Shown here in pieces: positions 11,600 to 22,590 of a stretch of DNA of 64,000 bases. Source of the DNA: Lingula anatina. Lineage: Eukaryota; Brachiopoda; Lingulata; Lingulida; Lingulidae. Where the stretch lies: contig NW_019773648.1 in assembly GCF_001039355.2 (NCBI RefSeq), forward strand, positions 273,055-337,054, given 5' to 3'. Below the pieces are notes generated by a model, which was not told the DNA's origin, searched no databases, and worked only from the letters and a program-made list of their open reading frames with translations. Every line of letters starts with the position of its first letter. Position 1 is the first letter of the stretch. Both the position numbers and the translations under genes were made by a program.

Positions 11600-13035
11600 T
11601 GCACTCCTTTTATACAGACTGAGAGCAGGTCTTTCATCTGATAAAAATGATTGACAGTCACTGGAGATAGCTAGGGCATAATTACAAGTAACTGAACTTC
11701 ACCACTTCAACTGGACAATGCAAGAAGCCATTCAATCTTGCTTATCATCATCTAAAGATATCCTTTAAAATCACCTGGTAAATATCACCTGGATTTGATG
11801 AAAAAAGTGAACTGAATTAAAGAATCAATCAGGTAATTAGAATAGACATTTAATGTCATGCAAATATGAACTTTTTCCTTTAACACAAATCAATCAAACA
11901 AGAATATGTAATAAGGGTGATGATCATTTGTAAAATAAAATTAAGTTTAATAAAAAGCCAACTGTTGATTGACTAAAGACAGAACAACTATTTCATGAAA
12001 TGACCACTTCCTTATAAAAACCATGACAACACTGGTTAATACATTTAATTAGTTGTGAATAATTTACCTCAACCATGATCAAAATGCATTGATATATGAC
12101 CTCAGTGTGGAAAGCATGAAAAGTATGCTTTTCTCATACCTTAAGAGCCCTGATTTAGAAATGTAAGTGTTGTGGAAGATTTACCTTAACAAAGAAAGTA
12201 ATCAAAATTAAATTAATTCAGAGCATGGGACCCTATAATGTGACAAGCAGGTCTAGAATCTGATGACACTGATTGACAGATGTGGAGATTAGCACTCAAT
12301 TAAAGGTAACTTGTGCTTAATTAACTTAGTAAAGTAATTTAACTCTCAACTGTTTCAGCTGAACAATGCACGAAGCCATCCAGCCCTGAATCTTGAAATC
12401 AAAAGGTTTAAAAAAAAACATCTGAAATTCTTTCAAATTGTGACCTGGATGTAGTACGAAAATGAATAACTTATTTTGTAACATGGATTTGACATTCACA
12501 AAGATAAATGTTTCCAATTCATCTATTTCTACACTACCTGCCTGAAAGTGGTTGAAGTATATACAATCTTGACATATCTCCAACATTTAAGGAGACTAAG
12601 GAATAAGGCACCTATAGTGAAATATAATAATTTCTTCTTTGAATAACAGTAATAATGGAAAAGGAGTTATTACTTTTAGGTAGGAATTTAAGGCCCATCA
12701 AATGTGTAAATATGCAGGAAACTATATGCTTATTGGTACTTGCATTTTGCAACAAAATTTCTAATTTTGGAACTGAAAAAATATCTCCAGGTTTAACTGG
12801 CCAAATGACAAAAGCACAAAATTGTACATGTCAAGAGATACATACACAAATACAGAGCATGGGACCCTATAATGTGACAAGCAGGTCTAGAATCTGATAA
12901 CACTGAATGACAGATGTGGAGATTAGCACTCAATTAAAGGTAACTTGTGCTTAATTAACCTAGTAAAGTAATTTAACTCTCAACTGTTTCAGCTGAACAA
13001 TGCATGAAGCCATCTAGCCCTGAATCTTGAAATAA
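11600..13035. repeat. Three diverged 180-bp repeats at the integrase promoter
   Basis: A unit of about 180 bases carrying the TATA region (about 11610-11765) recurs in diverged form at about 12221-12401 and 12855-13035. Shared landmarks are GAGCAGGTCT / AAGCAGGTCT, TGATTGACAG and ACAATGCA.GAAGCCAT. The second and third units match each other closely and have ATTATAGGG where the first has TATAAAAGG. The same three units recur in the overlapping contig at about 13495, 14122 and 14755. They may be duplicated promoter-proximal DNA. Confidence 0.6.
11606..11614 (-). promoter_or_regulatory. TATA box of the integrase gene
   Basis: On the minus strand TATAAAAGG lies about 110 bases upstream of the exon 1 ATG (11497). 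A start site near 11582 (TCACTAA, initiator-like) would be about 32 bases downstream, giving a 5' leader near 85 nt. The identical arrangement is present in the overlapping contig at 13484-13492. Basis: sequence motif and spacing; no transcript data. Confidence 0.55.
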
Positions 13036-13284
13036 AAAGGTTTAAAACAGACAGCTGTAGTTGTCCACCTTTCCCCTAAATAAAAGAAACATACATACAG
13101 CACATTTCATAGTGCTAATTTTCAATTACGCATAAACTAACTTTTCCAAGATTATAAAAATTTGAAATGATCACAACTGTTTATTTGAAATTAATATATC
13201 ATAATAAAAACATAGTTAATATATCTTAAAAATACTATAGATTCTATTTTACCACCAAAACAGGCTTTTCTCATGCTGACCAAN

Positions 13285-13375
13285 CTTTGTGGTTGGCACT
13301 CCAAGTAGCATCTCCTTTCCTCTCCTGTAGATATTGAAACACATCCTCTAGATCAACTAAGCTGCGTTCTGCCAT
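13285..13375 (-). other. Second, truncated copy of integrase exon 1
   Basis: The start codon (13375-13373) and the first 30 codons of integrase exon 1 are repeated here and stop at the N at 13284. The copy belongs to the 13285-15180 block, which repeats 11407-13283. It should be treated as the same exon seen from the neighbouring contig. It lacks the splice donor only because the contig ends. Confidence 0.75.
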
Positions 13376-15481
13376 GACTGAAAGTAGTATGAGTAACAAG
13401 AACTCTGTAAAACAGATTCTGGTAAAATCCAACACTCCTGAAGACAGTAGGTGAATTAGTGACAAGACGTCTCAAAATGCACTCCTTTTATACAGACTGA
13501 GAGCAGGTCTTTCATCTGATAAAAATGATTGACAGTCACTGGAGATAGCTAGGGCATAATTACAAGTAACTGAACTTCACCACTTCAACTGGACAATGCA
13601 AGAAGCCATTCAATCTTGCTTATCATCATCTAAAGATATCCTTTAAAATCACCTGGTAAATATCACCTGGATTTGATGAAAAAAGTGAACTGAATTAAAG
13701 AATCAATCAGGAAATTAGAATAGACATTTAATGTCATGCAAATATGAACTTTTTCCTTTAACACAAATCAATCAGACAAGAATATTTAATAAGGGTGATG
13801 ATCATTTGTAAAATAAAATTAAGTTTAATAAAACCTTGTAATTGGTTCATAAATTGAGCCAACTGTTGATTGACTAAAGACAGAACAATTTTTTCATGAA
13901 ATGACCACTTCCTTATAAAAACCATGACAACACTGGTTAATACATTTAATTAGTTGTGAATAATTTACCTCAACCATGATCAAAATGCATTGATTATGAC
14001 CTCAGTGTGGAAAGCATGAAAAGTATGCTTTTCTCATACCTTAAGAGCCCTGATTTAGAAATGTAAGTGTTGTGGAAGATTTACCTTAACAAAGAAAGTA
14101 ATCAAAATTAAATTAATTCAGAGCATGGGACCCTATAATGCGACAAGCAGGTCTAGAATCTGATGACACTGATTGACAGATGTGGAGATTAGCACTCAAT
14201 TAAAGGTAACTTGTGCTTAATTAACCTAGTAAAGTAATTTAACTCAACTGTTTCAGCTGAACAATGCACGAAGCCATCCAGCCCTGAATCTTGAAATCAA
14301 AAGGTTTTAAAAAAACAGCTGAAATTCTTTCAAATTGTGACCTGGATGTAGTAAGAAAATGAATAACATATTTTGTAACATGGTTTTGACATTCACAAAG
14401 ATAAATGTTTCCAATTCATCTATTTCTACACTACCTGCCTGAAAGTGGTTGAAGTATATACAATCTTGACATATCTCCAACATTTAAGGAGACTAAAGAA
14501 TAAGGCACCTATAGTGAAATATAATAATTTCTTCTTTGAATAACAGTAATAATGGAAAAGGAGTTATTACTTTAAGGTAGGAATTTAAGGCCCATCAAAT
14601 GTGTAAATATGCAGGAAACTATATGCTTATTGGTACTTGCATTTTGCAACAAAATTTCTAATTTTGGAACTGAAAAAATATCTCCAGGTTTAACTGGCCA
14701 AATGACAAAAGCACAAAATTGTACATGTCAAGAGATACATACACAAATACAGAGCATGGGACCCTATAATGTGACAAGCAGGTCTAGAATCTGATAACAC
14801 TGATTGACAGATGTGGAGATTAGCACTCAATTAAAGGTAACTTGTGCTTAATTAACCTAGTAAAGTAATTTAACTCTCAACTGTTTCAGCTGAACAATGC
14901 ATGAAGCCATCTAGCCCTGAATCTTGAAATAAAAAGGTTTAAAACAGACAGCTGTAGTTGTCCACCTTTCCCCTAAATAAAAGAAACATACATACAGCAC
15001 ATTTCATAGTGCTAATTTTCAATTACGCATAAACTAACTTTTCCAAGATTATAAAAATTTGAAATGATCACAACTGTTTATTTGAAATTAATATATCATA
15101 ATAAAAACATAGTTAATATATCTTAAAAATACTATAGATTCTATTTTACCACCAAAACAGGCTTTTCTCATGCTGACCAATTGTTCATGAATCTGCTCCA
15201 ACATTCACAGTTAGTCCTGGATTTTTTTCCAAAAGTCTGATTAACTGTAATAACCACTTATGTAATAATATTAATCTCAAACTAACAGTATTAATCCCTT
15301 TCAATGATAAAAAAAATTAAACCTTTTTTAAAAAAGATGTACTGCACTAACTTTGAATGTCATAATAGATATATATAAACTGATGGTAGGTATAAAAAAA
15401 AACATCTTTTGCCCCCCAAAAATTCCCTTTTGGACAGAATGAACAGTTTTTCACCCTTTATAAAAACTTGCAAACACTTAC

Positions 15482-15564
15482 CATTTACATTTTTTCAGGT
15501 TATCCACAATAAGATTGTCCAGTTGGAAGCCTCCACCTTCCTTATCAGTCCTTTTAACAGGCAT
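15482..15564 (-). CDS. Candidate first coding exon of an unidentified gene
   Basis: On the minus strand a strong acceptor (TTTTTTTTGTAG) is followed after two bases by ATG and 27 open codons (starting MPVKRTDKEGGG), ending at a perfect GTAAGT donor in phase 2. Neither integrase exon 1 nor exon 2 accepts this phase without a stop or frameshift, so it does not obviously belong to that gene. No partner exon was found and no family is recognised. It could be chance. Confidence 0.3.
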
Positions 15565-16769
15565 AACTACAAAAAAAATAAAGATAATTTAACTGATATA
15601 TTTCACTTTCATTTATAAACACATGTGACTCCATAACCAAAAGTATGGAAATTACAGCATTTGTTGTGACACAGTTATATTTTCTTATGATTAAATTTTG
15701 GTTAAATTTTATTTCAGACTTTGGTCAGAATAATATCTAATTTTTTTTTACTGCAAACAAGGTCTGGATAATCAAAATGAATGTATACAAAAAAACACCA
15801 AAATGAATTGTATTTATTGGGATCTACAAATGGATACAAGGCACACTGCACACACATCTTGCCTCAGGATTTCTGTTGTATTAAATGCTGTACTTGTAGA
15901 CCGGAAAGAATTAACTGTACTGCAGTAGAAGGTTGTAATAGAAAATGTAAGCACGATACAATAAATGAGAACATGAAGTGATACAACCAATAAAAATCCA
16001 AGATTCGGCTTTCCATGAGTGAATATCTTCTTGAGCACATCTCATTCCTGAAGTAAAATAATTCTCAAATGTTAGCCAATGATATGAACAATACAAGTAG
16101 ATTCAGCAAAAGTTACAGACATGGTAATTTGCAAGAGAACATCCACTTCAGTTATTTAACTAGAAAAACATACCTTTCGTCATTATACAGTTATCAGTAG
16201 AAAAATACACTTCTAAGCCTCAAAACAACCATGTTTAAAAATGGAAGAGACACTTGGGTGATATCTTTCTTATCAATGTAAAGATATTTATTACTTAGGT
16301 TGTTTGATAACAATTTAAAATATTGTGTTCCAGGTTGAAATTTTTACCATGATACTGCATCCATATGTGGCTTGTAATTCCAACAGAATTTTCTAAAATT
16401 TAAAAAACAATTGATCTAGTCACTGGATAGCCATTACTTACTCTTGTACACATTTGGGGTAGGTGACTGCTGCATTCTTTCTAATGAAGATTGGAATGGG
16501 GGAGCACACATGTATGTAGATGTTACTGAAAGCAACAGAAAAAAGAGACTTTCAAAATATTGCTATTCCAATAGCAAGCTGTGTGGATACAGCCTTAGCT
16601 TATGGTTAGGCCATGCACCGAACCTCAAAGCACAGAGAAACAAATACTCACAACAATCTTTATCTAATGAAGACTTTTTGTCTAGCTTGAGAATAAGCTA
16701 ATAATGTGAAGACTATTTTAGTTTAATATGATATCATAACATTAACAGTAGAATTATGTTTCAGAAGTT

Positions 16770-17130
16770 TTAGTGTGGTAAACTTTTTGCAATATCCACT
16801 AATTAGTCCATAATATTAAAAACAATTCAAAACTTCGGGCATCATGAAGGCTTAAAAAATTGTAAATTATGTGACTGTCTCAGCAGTGCTATCACAGCAA
16901 TCTCAGTGCAGTGGTCTCTTCAATACAGTTTTCATCTGGAAAACACACANTTAGTGTGGTAAACTTTTTGCAATATCCACTAATTAGTCCATAATATTAA
17001 AAACAATTCAAAACTTCGGGCATCATGAAGGCTTAAAAAATTGTAAATTATGTGACTGTCTCAGCAGTGCTATCACAGCAATCTCAGTGCAGTGGTCTCT
17101 TCAATGCAGTTTTCATCTGGAAAACACACA
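16770..17130. repeat. 180-bp block present twice around the N at 16950
   Basis: Bases 16770-16949 recur at 16951-17130 with about one difference, again hinged on a single N. Same contig-overlap signature as the larger blocks. Between 15570 and 16770 no convincing gene is seen. Confidence 0.9.
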
Positions 17131-17485
17131 AAAAAAAATTAATTATTTTTGCATGTGTATGTGTTTGTGCTTGAGTGTGTTTGTATAGTATGTAATTTTT
17201 GTGTGCCCATAACTTTATAACTTAACATGTATTGACACAGTCTTCGAGTGAAAATATGAATGCTATTGTCTATATTAACAATGAGATGCACTAATATCGA
17301 TCTTTAAACCATTAACTTTTCAGAAATCATTGAAACACAGGATTTTTAGAAAGTTTTTCCAAGTATTATGCTTTATTAAGACTTGAAATCTTGCCCCAGA
17401 CAAACATAGCATTGTATCTAATTTGGGGGACTGCTTCCTATGGATATATTAATTTTGTATTATAATATTCAAAGATATAGGACAG

Positions 17486-17637
17486 GAGGGCGTCTCGATA
17501 GTCCGAAGGTTCATTGGTCCGAAAAGTGGTAACATTTTCATCGATTTTTTGTTCAAGGGTTCATTGGTCAGAAGGTTCTATAGTGAATTTCTGTATAAAA
17601 TATAGTTCTATATCCTTCGGACTATTGCTACAGCCCC
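17486..17637. mobile_element. 152-bp MITE with 8-bp target duplication (hAT-like)
   Basis: Terminal inverted repeats share ATAGTCCGAAGG after less conserved outer bases (GAGGGCGTCTCG... against GGGGCTGTAGCA...). TAGGACAG occurs on both sides (17478-17485 and 17638-17645), an 8-bp duplication typical of hAT transposons. There is no ORF. Inside are further near-copies of the motif (ATTGGTCCGAA). Confidence 0.75.
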
Positions 17638-18534
17638 TAGGACAGATCAAGTGTTATTTTAGCTAATGAATTTTTATTGTTATGTATAGGCATAATCAGA
17701 ATGCAGTTAGTTCACAGATCAAATATGGCAATACTTGAAAGTATGCTGCACAATATCCTGACAATTAATAATGTACTAGTACTATAGTAAAAGATTCCCA
17801 GCCTCACACGTGCATTGTCCTAGCTAGCAGAGGCAGAGTAATAAAATCTGGGCATGGGACATGCTATATGTGCCTTATGTGATAGCTTACATTTAAAACT
17901 AAATGGAGTATTCAGTATCTCCTTCTCAAATTTTACAGATTACATTTAACATTGGATTTTGTGAAGTTTATAGAGTGCCTAACAACACTGTTGATATTAG
18001 ATGAGTCATAGAGCACCTTAGGAAATGCTTACCAATTTACACAAGCCTGTTTCACAAAACTTAGTGGTGTGCCTTCAGTATGTATATCTTCTCAAGAAAC
18101 TTCTTCACTGTTAGTTGCTCTCCACACATGCTGCCTTTTCACTGTTGGTCTCCTAAAACATTCTTAATTTGGAAAATTGTTAGCCGTGTCACTAATGAAA
18201 AAAACTTTGAAACAGAAAAAAGAAGGTTAGTAATCAAACAGCTACTGGTATATTATTACGGACACCAGCCTACACAGCAATGTAACCTAAATAAAGTACC
18301 TAAAACATTATTTGGATCACTTGTTTTTATCTGAAACTCAAACTGCAATAAGATAAGGTATAAATCAGTACCTATTATGGTCTGTCACTTTATCATAAAC
18401 TTACAATGAAAAGCTTTTTGAATCTTTCTTACTACGTGGGTCGTACAAAACAGGCGTCGACACTATCAATACACAAAAGCCCTAAAATATCACTTTTGTA
18501 TATATCCATTTCACTTGCTTTGCACACCAAGTCA

Positions 18535-18960
18535 AGAAAGTGATCTTTCATCACCTATAAGATACTTTTAATTGGTCAATACACCCTAAAAAATATTAAA
18601 TTTAGAGTTTGGAAAAATAATTCATCAAATCAAAGGCGACCAGACTCAAACAATTTACAAAGTCGCCGAATTATCAAATATAAATAAACGTTTCAACAAA
18701 TACATATATTAAAAAAATCAGAAAGTGATCTGTACTCACCAATGGGTTACATTTCGTTGGTCATTGTACCCCCAAATATCTTAAATTCGGAGTTTGAAAA
18801 AAATGTTTTACAAATCGGACGTATTTTCGCAGCCGGAAGTTTCGGTAGCCATTTTGTGCGCAAAAGCCCAATGCGCATCCAAAACGTACATATTTTGGCA
18901 AGGACTTGTTTTTGCAAAACAGGGGTCTTGCATATGATTATGGCATGTGGCATATGATTG
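18535..18960. promoter_or_regulatory. Promoter-like patch with ETS and YY1-type sites in a diverged tandem repeat
   Basis: GCCGGAAGT (18832-18840, ETS/GABP-type) and GCCATTTTG (18848-18856, reverse of a YY1-type site) lie in a locally CpG-rich stretch. On the minus strand a well-placed ATG (AAAATGGCT) opens a 14-codon ORF and a perfect donor (TTG|GTGAGTAC) lies at 18740/18739. The patch 18721-18825 is a diverged repeat of 18535-18640. It could be a first exon and promoter of an unknown minus-strand transcript. Unproven. Confidence 0.35.
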
Positions 18961-19305
18961 ATTTTAATGACGTCTGGTCTGAATCAGATCAAACCCAGCA
19001 AAAATCGAGTTTGTTTATGTTGTGTTGTGAAAGGTCAGAGAATGTAAATAGGAACAGCCCAGGATTGTAGCTTAATGTCAAAGGGGAGGGAAAAAGGAGG
19101 GGGAGTATACCCTTACAAAAATTTCCTATTAGAAAAAAATTGATTTTCATTTAAGTGGGGGCAAAAGAAGTAAGTGAACCTTATTTCTGATGTTATAAAA
19201 TTGATTTCAAATGTTAACAACTAAGATTCTGGGATTGGCTGAAAGAGATATTTTAATATCGCTATATTAAAGTAAACTGCCTTGTGTCCAATATTAATTC
19301 CCGAA

Positions 19306-19370
19306 TGTCAGGTGGTCAAGGGGTTGAGGTGCAGTAATATTTGGCCGGTATATAACCCCGACACCTGACA
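19306..19370. repeat. Hairpin-forming inverted repeat
   Basis: TGTCAGGTGGTCAAGGGGTT at 19306-19325 pairs with AACCCCGACACCTGACA at 19354-19370 around a loop of about 28 bases. No U-rich tail or gene context gives it a role. Nearby, about 19672-19750 and 19836-19915 are a diverged tandem pair. Confidence 0.5.
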
Positions 19371-20075
19371 GGTATGACAGATATGTTGTCTGGAAATGAA
19401 AACCTCCTGTTAATGAAAAACTTACAAATGCAGTTGATTTGTAATAGAAGCCTAAAGCGTGTTTGCATACAAATTGAAGTTGACATTTCTCTGTAGGCCA
19501 CTTGATTAAGCTGAGATCATTAATGGCAGTGAGTGTGTGAATTTTGTTCCCTGTAGAGCAACTGGCTTGTTCTACACTGCCATGATGACGGAGATGAGTG
19601 GGGGAATAGGCAGAAGTATTTTACTGTCTTTGATATCCCCATGGTTAAAAAGAGTGGGTGCAATTGATAACAGGGTCATGTAAAAATAAAACTAAAGATA
19701 CCAAAGAGATCACAGAAATAAGATACGTTTACAGGCAGAATCAGAGTTGAGTTAAGAAACAGACACGTGCATTTACTATTATGAAATGTCATTGGTTATT
19801 GAGGTTTCTGTATATGGAGGTGGGGTACCAATAATAGGATCATGTAAAAATAAAATTAAAGTTCATGGATCACAGAAAATAAATGGATTTATTGCCAGAG
19901 TCATAATCAGATAAACATTCCCTTAAGTCTACTGTATGCTATTAAAGTCAACTACAGCCATAACCAATTGTTGAACTTCTGTAAAGTAAATTAAAAGAAA
20001 TAAGGGAACACAGAACTTGTGTCCTTAAAATGATATGGCAGTCACACAATACAAGTATTACTGTAACATGCAGAT

Positions 20076-20077
<2 letters not shown>

Positions 20078-20111
<34 letters not shown>
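20078..20111. repeat. (AAT)n microsatellite
   Basis: About eleven AAT units. Translated ORFs here are products of the repeat. Confidence 0.95.
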
Positions 20112-20446
20112 TCTTTGTTGAAGCTGTTACTTTGTATTTTGCATATTTTGTATATAGAAGTGGCTTGAGAACAAATGAGTCACAGATTTTACATCTTATT
20201 GCCACTGTATATCATGATAGAATATCAAAAGTCATTAAGATTAAAAAAAGGATGAATATCTGACTCATAACAATAATACGAATAGAATTTATTGCATCTT
20301 ATCCACCAGTTTGTACTATATATATGTATGAAGAGTGATTTGTTTGTTTTTTAAGGCAAGGTTTTTTATGTAAACAAGGGAGTGCCGTGTGGTGCAGAAT
20401 TTCACTGTACATCATAACTGTGGTATGGACAGCATTTGCTTTCAGG

Positions 20447-20581
20447 CAGGGATGAGTTCTTTCTGACTATTTGTGTCTTCCCTACTTTTTGAGTGGTGTT
20501 GGTGCTTACAACAGTTATGAAGTTTTTCTGACTGTCGACAGGTTTCCAACTTTTTGGGAGCCTAAAAGTCTCTCATCCCTG
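20447..20581. mobile_element. Family C MITE, copy 1 (135 bp)
   Basis: Perfect 10-bp terminal inverted repeats CAGGGATGAG / CTCATCCCTG. Internal subterminal motif is CTGACT... and AACTTTTTGGGAG, shared with the copies at 21192, 48712, 57345 and 61807. No ORF. Confidence 0.75.
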
Positions 20582-21191
20582 TATATTAATTGACCAGGTG
20601 TATATATGAACATCGTCTCTGTTTGATAAGATGACAACTACTGATGCAGGACATTTTTTGTTGGTGATACCAAAAACTTAGATGGGAAAGATAACTAGTT
20701 CGTTTTTGGACATGAAAGTTTTTTTTTTCCCACTGTTTTGTATTTTCCTTCCACCTTGAATATTTCCGTCTCTTGGTGACACAGACTGATTGCAGTACTT
20801 GCGTTATAATGTTGACAAACTTAAGACCCATCCTGTATTGGAGCAGTAAATTATAAATGCCATTAAAATGGAAAGTTTCCTGCTAAGAAAGTTAAAAAGA
20901 CATGCTTAGTACCATGTCCACATTTATTTACAGACAAGTTATGGAGTTGTAAAGCACTGAAGTAAGTTTAATGTACAGTACATAGTTTATGCTAAGTAGG
21001 TACTTATAATAATCAAAAGTTTAAAACACCCCACTGAAACTGACATAAGAAATAAAACTGAAGTGAAAACCAGATAAGATAAATTTGTTTTTCGGGTATT
21101 AAAATGCAATTTTTACATATTTCCTGCATTCTTTTAGAAATTTTCTCAGAATTTACCAACAGGATGTTGTTAAAGGAAATACAGTAAATTA

Positions 21192-21324
21192 CAGGGATGA
21201 GGTTATTCCAACTATCAGCAGAATTCTGACTTTTTGGGAGGCAAAAATGTCATTGGTCTAAGTAGCCCCCTGGATCCTGTGCCATATTTTCTGACTTTTT
21301 CACATAATGACAGTCTCATACCTG
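21192..21324. mobile_element. Family C MITE, copy 2 (133 bp)
   Basis: Begins CAGGGATGAG and ends CTCATACCTG; inner left end has CTGACTTTTTGGGAGG, inner right end CATATTTTCTGACTTTTT. Same length and ends as copy 1. Confidence 0.7.
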
Positions 21325-21444
21325 AAATAAGCTTTGTTTGAAATGTGGTAATAACTACAGCAGTTTATGTAATGTAGTATAATCTACATGTACATGTTAT
21401 CTGTCTTGATATCAGCTTGTTGTTGACAATGATAGGGTACATAA

Positions 21445-21712
21445 TATCTATGGGACCATTCCCAGACCCTATCGTACTAACTGTGGATCGACCTATCTCC
21501 AAGGGGACTCTCACTAGATACTAGTAGTAATCAACTTAAGCCGCTTAGATGCCTGTCACATCTCTGAAGCTGCTAGGGGGTAATTAATTATTGTTTAACG
21601 GCTTCAGTAGTCATGCCAGACATCTATACATTCATACATTAAGCTGAAAGCAATTTAGTGAGAAACCTCTTGGAGATGGAACGATCCTATAGATATGGGA
21701 ACCCAGTCTACC
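21445..21712. mobile_element. Family A inverted-repeat element, copy 2
   Basis: Left end ATCTATGGGACCATTCCCAG... through CTCCAAGGGGACTCTCACTAG; the right end repeats this inverted (AGTGAGAAACCTCTTGGAG ... ATATGGGAACCCAG). About 268 bp, long imperfect terminal repeats, no coding capacity. Confidence 0.65.
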
Positions 21713-22439
21713 TTACTCCTCGCAGAACATGACCTGGATCAAGTTTTATAACTGAATATCACATGGGGAAGCACACGTTTATACCTGCATATATATATGT
21801 AGCCAGTACGTGTGTCATGCTTTTGTCACTGTTGAAAGTCTACAGGTTAGTAGTTCACAGATTGCAAAAAACTACTGAGCAAAATCATATACAGTATAGA
21901 ATTAATCAACAGTACTGGTTTAAGTTTCAGATTTTCAGATCTGTTGAAGCTATATTGATTAGATGCTCGGAGATCTGCAGAAAGTTATGAAATTAACTTT
22001 GTTATCTCCCTACTTAGCAGGATCACGCATCCGCATGTCTGTGCATTTGTAATTCAGGCTATCTTTGATTTTATTCTAATTTTTCTTTATGGATGACATT
22101 GACAGTCACTTGATATGGCAGATATAAGACCAAAATGTGATGTGCTCCCTTTAGGAAGCTGGCACCCTGTGTTTGATAATGCTGAATGTAACAAAGTCTG
22201 CCCAGTGTATTCCCAGTTGTTACTGTTTAAATCTTGAGCCCCAGGGCGTAGAGGTTGAACTCCAAGTAAACGTGCGGTCAGGCACAGAAAACACTGGAGT
22301 TACTGATATCTGGGTGGGTTACATGGTCAAATATTGTTACATGTAAACTTGAGAGATTATGGTAACTATGTGCACGTTTGGTAATGTCACGCTTTTCTAC
22401 CCAAACATATTATTTTTAGATTTGCTGTTTTTTATGTGT

Positions 22440-22590
22440 GTCTGTGTGCTTGTGTGTGTGTGTGTGTGTGTGTGTCTGTGTGCTAGTGTGTGTGTGTGTG
22501 TTTATGTGTGTGTGTGATGTGTGTGGATGCATGTATGTGTGTGTTTGAGAGAGAGAAAGAGAGAGAGTGGGTGAGAGAGAGAGAAAAATC
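22440..22590. repeat. TG and GA microsatellites
   Basis: Interrupted (TG)n from 22440 to about 22545 followed by (GA)n to about 22585. From 22600 to 23600 only homopolymers (C-run 23099-23122; A-runs) and no gene are seen. Confidence 0.9.

Larger units (their letters stand above)
11407..15180. repeat. 1.9-kb block present twice around the N at 13284
   Basis: Bases 11407-13283 recur at 13285-15180, nearly identical, with the junction exactly at the N. The block holds integrase exon 1, its TATA box and the promoter repeats. Confidence 0.9.

Noticed and set aside
18742-18957. Opposing 70-codon ORFs on both strands
   Set aside because: No homology and one is the mirror of the other; short open frames over a CpG-rich patch are expected.
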